Positions 48,785 through 57,186 of a stretch of 64,000 nt of DNA are shown one piece after another; within the stretch, counting starts at the first letter, position 1, and each line of letters opens with the position of its first letter. A program made the translations under genes and the position numbers. This DNA is from Nannocystis sp. (GTDB taxonomy: Bacteria > Myxococcota_A > Polyangia > Nannocystales > Nannocystaceae): the NCBI RefSeq assembly GCF_016714285.1, contig NZ_JADJNN010000004.1, positions 434,001 through 498,000 of the forward strand. The letters are read 5' to 3'. Under the pieces are notes generated by a model. That model ran no database searches. It saw only the letters and a program-made list of their open reading frames with translations, and was not told the DNA's origin.

Positions 48785-49288
48785 ATGTCGATCCGCGTCT
48801 CCGCCCTCGTGCTCTGCGGACTGGTCGCCTGCAGCGGCCCCGCCCAGCCCGCGCCCGCCGCGACCTCCGCCACGCCGACGAGTCCCGCCACGCCCCCGGC
48901 CGCGCCCCCGCCGGCCAACGACGGCAAGGTCAACCTCATGCCCGCGGTCAACAGCCCGGCCCCCGCGAAGGAGCCGCCGCTCACCCAGGAAGAGATCGAC
49001 CTCATCGCCGCGGACCCGGCGACGCTCACCCCCGACATGCGGCGTCAACGGGCCTTCGCGCTGCGCCGCAAGATCCTGCAAAACCCCGACTCGCCGACCG
49101 CGCGCCAGCTCGAGGCCCTGCGCCTCGCCTACGAGCGCGGCGAGCTGCAGCCCCAGCTGCCCGACAGCAGCAAGTCCGCCGACACCGGCCTCACCCTGCA
49201 CGCGCGCACGCCCGCGAGCACGCCCGCGCCCACGCCCACGCCCACCCCCGCGACCACGCCGACCCCCGCCCCCGCGAAGACGCCATGA
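48785..49288 (+). CDS. Small lipoprotein with Pro/Thr tail
   Basis: 167 residues. The start at ATG 48785 opens MSIRVSALVLCGLVAC (lipobox LVAC, Cys16). After a Pro/Ala linker there is one helical segment (LTQEEIDLIAADPATLTPDMRRQRAFALRRKIL) and LEALRLAYERGELQ, then a Pro/Thr-rich tail (PTPTPTPATTPTPAP). No family is recognised. Its stop overlaps the start of the crotonase-like gene (ATGA). Confidence 0.7.
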   Translation: MSIRVSALVLCGLVACSGPAQPAPAATSATPTSPATPPAAPPPANDGKVNLMPAVNSPAPAKEPPLTQEEIDLIAADPATLTPDMRRQRAFALRRKILQNPDSPTARQLEALRLAYERGELQPQLPDSSKSADTGLTLHARTPASTPAPTPTPTPATTPTPAPAKTP

Positions 49289-50082
49289 GCGAGCGATCCA
49301 CCGCCGACGGACGCGTGCGCGAGGAGCAGCTCGCCCCCGGCCTGCTGCGCTGGACGCTCGACCATCCGCGCAAGCGCAACGCCCTCACGCCGGCGATGCT
49401 CGCCTGGCTCGAGCGCCGCGCCGGCGAGCTGCGCGGCGAGGTCGTCCTGCTCACCGGCGAGGGCGAGCACAGCTTCTGCGCCGGCTTCGACCTCGACGCC
49501 CTCCCGCAGCAGGACCCGGGCGCCCTGGCCGAGGCGCCCGACGCCCCGCTGTTCGCCGCCACCGCGGCCCTGCGCCGCGCCGACGCCACCACCGTCGCCA
49601 TCCTCCACGGCCACGTCTTCGGCGCCGGCGTCGAGCTCGCATGCAGCTGCGACCTCCGCATCGCCCGCGCCGACGCCCGCTTCGTCATCCCGGCCGCGCG
49701 CCTCGGCGTCGTCTACCACGCCGACGGCGTCGCCCTGCTGCAGCGCTGCTTCGGCGCCGCCCTGACCCAGCGCCTGCTCCTGCTCGGCGAGTCGGTCAGC
49801 GCCGACGAGGCCATGCGCGCCGGTTGCCTGCACGGCGTCCACTCGCCGCCCGATCTCGAGGGCGCCGTGATGGCCGTCGCCGACAAGCTGCGCTCGGGCG
49901 CCCCGCTGAGCCTGCAGGCCCACCGCGACCGCCTGCGCGCCCTCGCGGCCGGGCACCCCTTCACCGCCGACGACGCCCGCCGCTACGACGACGCCCGCCG
50001 GGCCGCCTATTTGAGCGACGACCACCGCGAGGGTCGACTGGCCACCCGCGAGCGCCGTCCCCCCCGCTTCACCGGCGCCTGA
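49285..50082 (+). CDS. Enoyl-CoA hydratase/isomerase family protein, atypical active site
   Basis: 265 residues. Crotonase fold: LDHPRKRNALTPAML, the oxyanion-hole segments HSFCAGFDLDAL and HGHVFGAGVELACSCDLRIARADARFVIPAARLG. The two catalytic Glu of hydratases are not seen: IPAARLGVVYHADG has Ala where PExxLG is usual, and ALTQRLLLLGES has Arg where AMEM-Glu is usual. It may be an isomerase, decarboxylase or hydrolase variant, or a non-catalytic CoA binder. Its ATG overlaps the lipoprotein stop. Confidence 0.85.
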   Translation: MSERSTADGRVREEQLAPGLLRWTLDHPRKRNALTPAMLAWLERRAGELRGEVVLLTGEGEHSFCAGFDLDALPQQDPGALAEAPDAPLFAATAALRRADATTVAILHGHVFGAGVELACSCDLRIARADARFVIPAARLGVVYHADGVALLQRCFGAALTQRLLLLGESVSADEAMRAGCLHGVHSPPDLEGAVMAVADKLRSGAPLSLQAHRDRLRALAAGHPFTADDARRYDDARRAAYLSDDHREGRLATRERRPPRFTGA

Positions 50083-50124
50083 GGGCTGCTCGCGCCGCGG
50101 GATCTCGGCTATCGTCGCGCTCCC

Positions 50125-50583
50125 ATGAGCACCATCAAAGAGCAGATCGAGGCCAAGCTGCGCGAGGCCCGGATCGCCCGCGACGAGCGGGCCAAGAACG
50201 TCATCGGCATGCTCAAGAGCAAGGTCCTGGTCGAGCTCAAGTCGGGCTCGGGCGCCGTCGAGAACGACGAGCTGTGGCTCGCCACCATCACCAGCTACGC
50301 CAAGCAGGTGCGCAAGGCCATCCCCGAGTACGAGAAGGCCGGCGAGCGCGGCCTCGAGATGATCGACGAGGCCCGCTTCGAGCTCGGCTTCTGCGAGCAG
50401 TTCCTCCCGCGCAAGCTCGACGCCGCCGCCACCGAGGCGATCGTCCGCGAGATCGCGGCCGCCAACGCGATCAAGGACCCGAAGATGATCGGCAAGCTGG
50501 TCGGCCTGGTCATGAAGGCCCACAAGGACGACATCGACGGCGACACCCTGCGCCAGGTCGCCCAGCGCGTGCTCGCCGAGTGA
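50125..50583 (+). CDS. yqeY: GatB/YqeY domain protein
   Basis: 152 residues, the full length of the YqeY family. IKEQIEAKLREARIARDERAKNVIGMLKSKV and the C-terminal IVREIAAANAIKDPKMIGKLVGLVMKAHKDDIDGDTLRQVAQRVL match the tail domain shared with the tRNA-dependent amidotransferase GatB, which binds tRNA. YqeY itself is of unclear function in protein quality or tRNA handling. It converges with the kinase at 50615. Confidence 0.88.
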   Translation: MSTIKEQIEAKLREARIARDERAKNVIGMLKSKVLVELKSGSGAVENDELWLATITSYAKQVRKAIPEYEKAGERGLEMIDEARFELGFCEQFLPRKLDAAATEAIVREIAAANAIKDPKMIGKLVGLVMKAHKDDIDGDTLRQVAQRVLAE

Positions 50584-50584
50584 G

Positions 50585-50616
50585 CTGGCCCGAGAGCCAG
50601 CCTGTCCCGAGGTCCT
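50585..50616. repeat. Degenerate palindromic repeats at a convergent gene junction
   Basis: CTGGCCCGAGAGCCAG (50585-50600) and a half-copy CTGTCCCGAGGTCC follow the YqeY stop. The form resembles the dispersed palindrome, and the first dyad could also act as a weak bidirectional terminator. Confidence 0.45.
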
Positions 50617-52837
50617 AGCTCCGCGGATCGGCCGCGCAGCGGAACCCGATCCCGTGCGTGTACGCGTCCGCGTCGTAAGGCAGGCGCAGCGCCGGGTCGG
50701 TGTGCTCGGGCTCGAAGCTGTTGAACGCGCCGCCGCGGATCACCCGGTTGTTGGTCACGGGCTCCACCCCCGCGGGGACATCCGGCTGCGGGTACGCGCG
50801 GAACGGGTCGGCCGTCCACTCGAACACGTTGCCGACGAGGTCGAACAGCCCCGCCTGCGTGCGCCCCTCGGGGAAGCTGCCGACCGGCGCCGTGCCGACG
50901 TAGGCGTCGGAGCCGGGGTACAGCGGCGCGACCGCGGGCAGGCCCTGCTCGGCGCGCCAGTCGACGCACTCCTGGCCGCAGCCGTTGAGGTGGCGCTCGC
51001 TCGGCGGCGCGTCGCCCCACGGATACACCCGGCCATCCGAGCCGCGGGCCGCGTACTCGAACTCCGCCTCGCTCGGCAGGCGCTTGCCGAGCACCTTGCA
51101 GTACTCGCTGGCCTGGGCCCACATCACGCAGTTGATCGGGTGACGCCCGCGGTCCTCCGCGCCGAAGTTGCACAGCGGCGAGAACGCGGCCCGCGCCTTC
51201 TCCCACTCCGACTTCTTCATCGACCCCTGCGGCCAGAAGCTCTCGGGGAAGGCCCGCTTGCACTCGCCCTTGTCCGAACACTTCACGTAGTCCTCGGTCG
51301 TGACCTCGTGACTGTCGATGCAGAAGCGGGCGACCTCCACCTTGTGGGCCGGCCGCGCCATCGCCAGCACCGCCTTGCCCGCGTCCGTGCCCATGAAGAA
51401 GCGCCCGCCCTCGATCAGCACCATCCCCGCGGGGCACGGCGTCGGCGGCGTCGCTGGCACCACAGCGACCTTGGTGTCCGTCGTGGCGTCACCCGACGGC
51501 GGTGGCACCACCGCAGCGCCCGTGTCGCCGGTCACCGACTCGCCTGGCGTCGGCGGCCTCAGCAGCTGCACCACCGCGAACGCGACGCCCGCGGCCAGCA
51601 GCGCGCCGCCGATCACGTAGCCGACGATCGAGCCCCGCGCCCGCGGCCGACGCACCCGCGGCCCGGTGCTGTTGACCGTCGGCGGCCCGCGCATCGTCGG
51701 CGGCCCGATCAGGTCCGGCGGGAACGCGGTCGGTGACGCTACACCGGTCGACGGCGGCGCCCCGGGCAGCGTCGTGACCGCCCGCGCCGTGCTCGGCCCC
51801 ATGCCCATGCCGCTCATGCCGGTGACCGTCGTGATCGTCGAGGTCAGCGCGTCGCCGGTGGGCAGCGGCGCGTAGTCGCGGTAGCCCAGCGCGGCCGCCA
51901 GCGCCATCCAGAACTCGGCCATGCTCGCATAGCGATCGCTGACCTGCAGCGCGACCGCCCGCTGGAACACCGCCTCGACCGCGTCGCTCACCTCGATCCC
52001 GAAGGTCCGCGGCGTCGGCCGACGGTCGGGGTGTTGCGAGGCGAACGCGAGCTGCATGAACGCGTCGCCCGCGAGCGCCGGCAGCCCGCCGCGCATCACC
52101 TCGAGCATCACCAGCACCATCTGGTACACGTCGGTCCACGGCCCGGTCGCGCCGTAGCTGCGGTCGAACTGCTCCGGCGCGCCGTAGCTCGGGGTGAAGC
52201 TCGAGATCTGCGTGCCGGTGGCCTTCAGCGCCGCCCCCGACTGCGACTGCATCACCTTGGCGATGCCGAAGTCGAGCACCTTGATCACCACGCCCGGCAC
52301 CAGCTCCGGCCCGAGCACGAAGAAGTTGGCCGGCTTGATGTCGCGGTGGGCGACCCCGCGGGCGTGCGCGAGGGCCAGCGCCCGCGCCACCCCGTCCATG
52401 ATCTGGAACACCTCCACGGCGCTCCGCGGCGGACCGAGCGGCTTGCCATCTGCGTGCCCGAGGAAGTCCTCGAGCGTCTTGCCGTCGAGCCACTCGAGCA
52501 CCATGTACGGCAGCCACGCCCCGCCCGGCGTCGTCAGCGTGCCGATGTCTCGCGCCTGCACGATTCCGGTCGTGCGGCTCGACAGCGCGGTGAGCAGCTT
52601 GCCCTCCTGCACGAACTGATCGAGCAGCTCGTCGCGCATCTCCACCGGCGCGTTCGACAGCGCCGTGAAGCACTTGAGCGCCACCGGCTCGTCCCAGATC
52701 CGGTGCATCGCGCGAAACACCACACCGAAGCCACCCTCGCCGACGACCTTCTCGATCGCGTACTTGTCGGCGACGATCGTGCCGACCAGACCGAAACGGT
52801 CGCTGGGGTCGCTCAAGGTGCCGGGATTGTATGCCAA
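50615..52837 (-). CDS. Ser/Thr kinase fused to a formylglycine-generating-enzyme-like domain
   Basis: 740 residues. The N-terminal kinase domain has VGEGGFGVVFRAMH, EPVALKCF, HRDIKPANF, LDFGIAK and YGAPEQF. A Pro/Thr/Met linker with GMSGMGMG and a transmembrane helix (about 400-422, GYVIGGALLAAGVAFAVVQLL) follow. The extracytoplasmic FGE-sulfatase domain begins MVLIEGGRFFMGTD and carries LPSEAEFEYAARG, YPWGD, NVFEWTADPF and NRVIRGGAFNSF, then RLPYDADAYTHGIGFRCA. Such kinase-FGE fusions are common in myxobacteria, where the FGE part is thought to sense ligands. The two Cys that FGE uses for copper are not clearly conserved here, so a sensory role is likelier than catalysis. Confidence 0.92.
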   Translation of the reverse strand: MAYNPGTLSDPSDRFGLVGTIVADKYAIEKVVGEGGFGVVFRAMHRIWDEPVALKCFTALSNAPVEMRDELLDQFVQEGKLLTALSSRTTGIVQARDIGTLTTPGGAWLPYMVLEWLDGKTLEDFLGHADGKPLGPPRSAVEVFQIMDGVARALALAHARGVAHRDIKPANFFVLGPELVPGVVIKVLDFGIAKVMQSQSGAALKATGTQISSFTPSYGAPEQFDRSYGATGPWTDVYQMVLVMLEVMRGGLPALAGDAFMQLAFASQHPDRRPTPRTFGIEVSDAVEAVFQRAVALQVSDRYASMAEFWMALAAALGYRDYAPLPTGDALTSTITTVTGMSGMGMGPSTARAVTTLPGAPPSTGVASPTAFPPDLIGPPTMRGPPTVNSTGPRVRRPRARGSIVGYVIGGALLAAGVAFAVVQLLRPPTPGESVTGDTGAAVVPPPSGDATTDTKVAVVPATPPTPCPAGMVLIEGGRFFMGTDAGKAVLAMARPAHKVEVARFCIDSHEVTTEDYVKCSDKGECKRAFPESFWPQGSMKKSEWEKARAAFSPLCNFGAEDRGRHPINCVMWAQASEYCKVLGKRLPSEAEFEYAARGSDGRVYPWGDAPPSERHLNGCGQECVDWRAEQGLPAVAPLYPGSDAYVGTAPVGSFPEGRTQAGLFDLVGNVFEWTADPFRAYPQPDVPAGVEPVTNNRVIRGGAFNSFEPEHTDPALRLPYDADAYTHGIGFRCAADPRS

Positions 52838-52947
52838 GCCCCTGGCGCCCGCATCGCAGGAAGTCCCCGCCCGCGCCGGCTTCTGCCCGTCGATCGTCGG
52901 TTTTTTTGCTGCGCCGACGGGCGACCGGTAGCCTCGCCCCGGTTCTC

Positions 52948-54705
52948 ATGCCCGCCACGCGCCGTACCGTCTCCCTCCTCGCCTCGCTGCTGGGCACCGT
53001 CATCCTGGCCTCCCCGGCCCAGGCCGCGCCCCGGCGCGCCACCGCGCAGCCGGCGCCCTCGACCGATCCAGCCCCCCGCAAACCCGCCACCGATCGATCG
53101 CCAGGCAAGGACCGTCCCGCCCCCGACAGCGCGCGCGTCACCGACGATCAACCTGTCCCCAAAGACAGCCCCTCCGCCGGCCCCGCTCGCAAGCGCAGCA
53201 AGCCCGGCTCATCTGTCCCCAAGGACAGCCTCACCGCCGACGCCCCGCAAACCAAGCCCGACGCCCCGCGCACCAAGCCCGCCGCCGACGCCCCGCGCAC
53301 CAAGCTCGCCGCCGACGCCCCGCGCAAGCCCGCCGCCGACGCCCCGCGCACCAAGCCCACCGCCCGCCCGCTGCGCCCGCGCCGTGAGCCGCTGCTCGCC
53401 CGCCACCCCGCCGCCAGCTGCGCCCTCGACCCGCTCGAGGCCGTCGGCCTCGGCCAGCACGGCCGCGCCCGCGACTCGCTGCGCGAGTTCTACTGGTCCG
53501 ACATGGCCCGCTTCTTCGAGGGATCGCTCGACCTCGCCGAGCCCGTGCCGCAGCAGGTCGCCGACCCCGCCTTCACGCCCAGCGACCAGGTCCTGCGCGA
53601 GCTCCCGACCGGCGTGCGCAGCCAGCTCGCCAGCATCGCCGCCGCCCGCGTCGTCGACCGCCTCGGCGAGCGCGAGTTCACCAGGGTCAGCAAGCTGCTC
53701 GCCAGCCTCTCGCCGGCGCAGGTCGCCAGCCTGCTCCGCGCCGACGCGCCGACCCTGCGGGCCTACGTCTGGACCTGGCTCGCGACCACCAAGACCGGCG
53801 GCTGCCACCTCGGCCACCTCGATCTCGAATTCATCGAGGCCGCCGTCGGCGACCGCAGCGTCGCCGTCGAGCACGGCGACGACCTGGTCTACCGCTCGCT
53901 CGGCGACTACGCCCTCGCCGCCCGCGCCCGCCTCGCGACCCTCGACCCGGCCCGCTTCGACGCCTTCCTCGTGCGCCTCACCACCGCCGGCGAGATCGAC
54001 CCGCTCGCCAGGGCCACCGCCCACGGCATCCTCCTGCGCCGCGGCCACTGGGACACCCTCGCGCTCGGCCTGCGCGACGCCAGCCCGCCGGTGCGAGCCG
54101 CCACCGCCGCCGCCGCGATCGAGATGAACCGCGACAAGGTCGAGGCCACCATGCTCGAGCACGCCGCCGGCGACCCCGCCGACCTCGTCAGCGAGCAGAT
54201 CGTCGGCGCCCTGCTCGGCGTCTTCGACCCCCACAGCCACGGCCGCCCCCAGCTCCGCGGCCCCCTCGGCAGCACCCGCGACGAGCGCCTCGCCGCCGCC
54301 GTCGCCCGCTGGCGCGGCCACGGCGACGCCTCCGAGCCCCTCCCCGCGCCCGCCCGCCCGCTCAGCTTCGTCGCCGTACATGTCCCCACGGACATGTCCC
54401 CCGCGACCGCGACCAAGCCAGCCCGCGACGGCCAACCTGTCCTCACAGACAGCTCAGCTGCCCCGTCGAACAGCCGTGCGAGACCTGTCCCCGCGGACAG
54501 CCAGCCTGTCCCCGCGGACAGCCAGCCTGTCCTCGCAGACAGCTCACCTGACCCTTCGGACATCCGGGCACGACCTGTCCCCGCGGACAGCCAGCCTGTC
54601 CCTCCAGACAGCCGCGCCGCCGCCCCCGAGCCCCGCGAGCCGTCCCTCCCCGGCGTGCTCGACGACCCCGGCGAGCCGCGCCACCGCAGCCCCGCCCGCC
54701 CCTGA
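52948..54705 (+). CDS. Secreted HEAT-like protein with repeat-rich tails
   Basis: 585 residues from the ATG at 52948, which opens the signal MPATRRTVSLLASLLGTVILASPAQA. An N-terminal low-complexity zone (30-140) has DAPRTKPAA repeats and two palindrome-encoded VPKDS units. Residues about 150-440 are helical with HEAT-like pairs (LASIAAARVVDRLGEREFTRVSKLLASLSPAQVASLLRADAPTLRAYVWTWLA, ...DASPPVRAATAAAAIEMNRDKVEATML). The C-terminal 120 residues are mostly palindrome-derived VPADSQP repeats. No family is recognised. It was probably exported, as a periplasmic or outer-membrane scaffold. It converges with the ATP-grasp gene 9 bp away. Confidence 0.75.
   Translation: MPATRRTVSLLASLLGTVILASPAQAAPRRATAQPAPSTDPAPRKPATDRSPGKDRPAPDSARVTDDQPVPKDSPSAGPARKRSKPGSSVPKDSLTADAPQTKPDAPRTKPAADAPRTKLAADAPRKPAADAPRTKPTARPLRPRREPLLARHPAASCALDPLEAVGLGQHGRARDSLREFYWSDMARFFEGSLDLAEPVPQQVADPAFTPSDQVLRELPTGVRSQLASIAAARVVDRLGEREFTRVSKLLASLSPAQVASLLRADAPTLRAYVWTWLATTKTGGCHLGHLDLEFIEAAVGDRSVAVEHGDDLVYRSLGDYALAARARLATLDPARFDAFLVRLTTAGEIDPLARATAHGILLRRGHWDTLALGLRDASPPVRAATAAAAIEMNRDKVEATMLEHAAGDPADLVSEQIVGALLGVFDPHSHGRPQLRGPLGSTRDERLAAAVARWRGHGDASEPLPAPARPLSFVAVHVPTDMSPATATKPARDGQPVLTDSSAAPSNSRARPVPADSQPVPADSQPVLADSSPDPSDIRARPVPADSQPVPPDSRAAAPEPREPSLPGVLDDPGEPRHRSPARP
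53153..53228. repeat. Palindromic repeats, two copies
   Basis: CTGTCCCCAAAGACAG (53153-53168) and CTGTCCCCAAGGACAG (53213-53228), 60 bp apart, encode VPKDS in the N-terminal zone of the HEAT-like protein. The frame differs from the DLSPGT copies. Confidence 0.85.
54379..54611. repeat. Palindromic repeat cluster, eight copies (mostly 21-bp spacing)
   Basis: CATGTCCCCACGGACATG at 54379; CTGTCCTCACAGACAG at 54437; CTGTCCCCGCGGACAG at 54485, 54506 and (variant) 54527, spaced 21 bp; a degenerate copy at 54548; 54575; 54596. All are in the C-terminal tail of the HEAT-like protein and encode VPADSQP or VLADSS. Confidence 0.9.
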
Positions 54706-54714
54706 CGACACCCG

Positions 54715-55746
54715 CTACACCCGCACCTGCGCGCACGGCGACGGCGCCCCCGGCAGCTGCAGGCAGTACGCGACGAAGGCGTCGAACACCGGCCGCGGCG
54801 CCCCCTCGGTCGGCAGCGCGTGCAGGTGCAGCGCCGGCAGCACGTTGACCTCGAGCAGGCAGGCCCCGCCCGGTCGCCACGCCGGCTCGGGCGCCCGCAT
54901 GAACGCGTCGATCGGCCCGCGCAGGTCGACCCCGCCGACGTCGACCCCGAGCAGCCCGCAGGCCCGCTCCGCGAGCTCGATCCACCCGGCATGCAGCGCC
55001 TCGCTGCGATCGATCACCGCGCTCTCCTCCGCCGTCACCTCGATCTCGAGCCCCTCCGGCACCACGCCGCCGAGCTTCAGCCCGTACACCGCCAGCTGCG
55101 CCGCGAGATCCTCCTCCGCCTCGATGCGGTCGAGCGGCTGCAACCCCGGCGCGTCCCACGAGCCGCGCCGCGGGTCCTCGTTCCACGCCGCCACCTGCGC
55201 GGCGATCGCCAGCCCCGCGCGCAGGAGCGGCCGCTGCACCTCGCACGCCGCCGCGAAGCACCCGCCGATCACCGCCACCCGCAGGTTGGTGCCCGCCACG
55301 AAGGGCTCGACCACCACCTCCTCGTCCAGGTCCAGCGCCCGCGCCCGCGCCCGCGCCCGCACCAGCCGCTCGAGCGTGCGCACGTCGGTCGTGACCCCGA
55401 CCCCGCGGTTGCCCCAATTCGGCTTCACCACCACCCGCCCGTGCTGCGCCAGCATGGCCGCGACCGTGGGCCCGCGCGGGTCGTCGCCCTCGTCGAGCAG
55501 CAGGCCCTGCACGCAGGGGACGCCGTGCGCGGCCAGCAGCTCGCGCCCGACGTGCTTGTTGTTGGCCAGCCCCTGCGCCACCTGGGTCAGGAAGGGCGAG
55601 CGCGTCTTGCTCACGATCACCGAGCGCTCGCCGTGGACCAGGCGCACGAAGTAGTCGGTGTGGCGCGACCCCAGCGGCAGCGCCCGCGCCCCGAGGCGCT
55701 CCGCCGCGGCGACGATCAGCTGGTTGGTCCGGCTCCACCTGGTCAT
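54715..55746 (-). CDS. ATP-grasp ligase
   Basis: 343 residues. ATP-grasp features: VSKTRSPFLTQVAQGLANNK and AAHGVPCVQG before VVVKPNWGNRGVGVTT (the ATP-binding strand and Gly-rich loop), EEVVVEPFVAGTNLRVAVIGG and LLEVNVLPALHLHALPTEG with the metal-binding Glu-x-Asn. The layout is like the glutathione synthetase-type half of cyanophycin synthetase and GshAB. It forms a peptide or amide bond through an acyl phosphate. It starts 12 nt after the stop of the aminopropyltransferase gene on the same strand, which suggests that the products of the two enzymes are joined, perhaps by amide coupling of an amino acid to a polyamine. Confidence 0.8.
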   Translation of the reverse strand: MTRWSRTNQLIVAAAERLGARALPLGSRHTDYFVRLVHGERSVIVSKTRSPFLTQVAQGLANNKHVGRELLAAHGVPCVQGLLLDEGDDPRGPTVAAMLAQHGRVVVKPNWGNRGVGVTTDVRTLERLVRARARARALDLDEEVVVEPFVAGTNLRVAVIGGCFAAACEVQRPLLRAGLAIAAQVAAWNEDPRRGSWDAPGLQPLDRIEAEEDLAAQLAVYGLKLGGVVPEGLEIEVTAEESAVIDRSEALHAGWIELAERACGLLGVDVGGVDLRGPIDAFMRAPEPAWRPGGACLLEVNVLPALHLHALPTEGAPRPVFDAFVAYCLQLPGAPSPCAQVRV

Positions 55747-55769
55747 CGGGACATGTCCTCAGGCACCTG
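55747..55769. repeat. Degenerate palindromic repeat at gene junction
   Basis: GGGACATGTCCTCAGGCACCTG sits over the 12-nt gap and the end of the aminopropyltransferase gene; its GGACATGTCC core matches the ATGTCC variants elsewhere. Confidence 0.45.
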
Positions 55770-56667
55770 TCGTATAGGTCAGCGGCTCGCCCTCGCCGGT
55801 GAGCACCCGGCCCGGCTCGTCGAGGCGCGCCTGCAGGTACGGCGGCAGCTCCAGCATCGCCCGGTGCGCCGTCGGCGTGTACACCCGCAGCGGCCCCAGG
55901 CGGGCGATGCGGGCCACGAGGTCGGCCGGCTCGCTGGCGAAGGGCCGCTTGCCGACCAGCGCGAAGCCCCACAGGCAGTGGAACGAGGGCACGTAGGTGT
56001 AGGCGAAGCGGACCCACGGGAACACCGCCTGCAGCGTGCTGCGGACCGCCCGTGACATGTGCGGGTCGATCGGGTCGAGCTCGCCCGACTGCAGCACCGC
56101 GATCCCGTCGTCGGCCAGCGCGCGCGCGACCTCGGCGAAGAAGCGGGTCGAGAACAGCGCCACGCTCGGGCCGTCCTCCACCGGGTCCGTGATGTCGAGG
56201 AAGATCGCGTCGTACTCGCCCGGCGCCGCCGCGGCCAGCGTGACCTGGATGTCCTCCGTGCGCAGCTCGACGCGCGGGTCGTCGAGGCTGCCCGCGCTCC
56301 ACGCCGGCAGGTGCTGCTTGCACAGCGCGACCACCTCGGGATCGAGGTCGACGCTGACGATCCGCTCGACGCTCGGGTGCCGCAGAATCTCGCGCAGGCT
56401 GGCGCCCTCGCCCGTGCCGCCGACCAGCACCCGGCGCGGCGCCCCGTGCATCACCAGCGCCGGGTGCACCAGCGGCTCGTGGTACAGCGGCTCATCGGCC
56501 TCGGCCGACTGCACCAGCCCGTCGAGGAAGAGCATGCGCCCGTAGGCCGGCGTGTCGGCGATCAGCAGCTCCTGCCCCGCCGCGGTCCGTCGCTTGGCCA
56601 CGATCTCGTCGATGCCGATCTGCATCGATACGCCGTCGATCTCCGGTTCCTGCAGCACGATGTGCAT
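55759..56667 (-). CDS. speE: Spermidine synthase-like aminopropyltransferase
   Basis: 302 residues from the ATG at 56667 (AGGAG 9 nt upstream). It transfers the aminopropyl group of decarboxylated SAM to a polyamine. YGRMLFLDGLVQSAEADEPLYHEPLVHPALV is the substrate-binding N-terminal domain, then VLVGGTGEGASLREILRHPSVERIVSVDLDPEVVALCKQHL with the GGxGEG loop and the Asp that binds SAM ribose, and YDAIFLDITDPVEDGPSVALFSTRFF with the DxxDP catalytic segment. The GGTGEGA form is closer to thermospermine/agmatine-type enzymes than to classical spermidine synthase, so the acceptor is uncertain. Confidence 0.88.
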   Translation of the reverse strand: MHIVLQEPEIDGVSMQIGIDEIVAKRRTAAGQELLIADTPAYGRMLFLDGLVQSAEADEPLYHEPLVHPALVMHGAPRRVLVGGTGEGASLREILRHPSVERIVSVDLDPEVVALCKQHLPAWSAGSLDDPRVELRTEDIQVTLAAAAPGEYDAIFLDITDPVEDGPSVALFSTRFFAEVARALADDGIAVLQSGELDPIDPHMSRAVRSTLQAVFPWVRFAYTYVPSFHCLWGFALVGKRPFASEPADLVARIARLGPLRVYTPTAHRAMLELPPYLQARLDEPGRVLTGEGEPLTYTTGA

Positions 56668-56695
56668 TGGTCGATCTCCTATCACTTTCAGCCCA

Positions 56696-57184
56696 TCACG
56701 TCCGCCGCGCACGGCGGCGCGAAACGATCATCGAAAGCCCGCTGATCACCAGCACGACCAGCGAGGCCCCGCCGAGGAAGCTGAGCACCTCGCCCGGCGT
56801 GCCCGCGATCTCGCCCGTGTGCAGGCGAAACACGAATTGCGTGAAGCCGCCCGCCGTCGCCCGCGAGCCCAGCAGCGCGCCGTCCCCCGCCAGGTACACG
56901 ACCGTCTCGGCGTCGTCGTCGAGGAAGAACTCGTAGGGCCGGTCCGGCGCGCCCGGCAGCGTGATGTCCGTGACCGGGTCGCCCGGCCCGACCGCGACCG
57001 CTCGCGCTATCAACTGCTCGAGCGCCAGCGGCCGCGCCACCACCGGAGCCGACGGCGGCGGCCCAGCCTTGAAGTAGCCGCGAAACACCAGCAGCGCCCC
57101 CGTCAGCGCCGCCAGCAGCAGGAACGCCGCCGCCGCCACGCCGACCGCCTGGTGCAGGCGAAACAGCCGCCGCCGCGCGCTCAT
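56696..57184 (-). CDS. PepSY-associated membrane protein
   Basis: 162 residues. An N-terminal helix (FRLHQAVGVAAAAFLLLAALTGALLVF) and a C-terminal helix (LSFLGGASLVVLVISGLSMIVS) flank a periplasmic domain with DRPYEFFLDDDAETVVYLAGDGALLGS and FRLHTGEIAGTPGEVL. The RLHQ...TG start and RLHTG before the last helix are the marks of the PepSY-associated transmembrane family, often encoded beside TonB-dependent receptors in iron and haem uptake operons. It follows the receptor gene by 113 bp and overlaps a repeated duplicate of the receptor's 3' end. Confidence 0.85.
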   Translation of the reverse strand: MSARRRLFRLHQAVGVAAAAFLLLAALTGALLVFRGYFKAGPPPSAPVVARPLALEQLIARAVAVGPGDPVTDITLPGAPDRPYEFFLDDDAETVVYLAGDGALLGSRATAGGFTQFVFRLHTGEIAGTPGEVLSFLGGASLVVLVISGLSMIVSRRRARRT

Positions 57185-57186
57185 CG

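Noticed and set aside
50585..50616. A strong bidirectional terminator between yqeY and the kinase.
   Set aside because: The dyad has no T tract on either side; it is listed only as a degenerate repeat.
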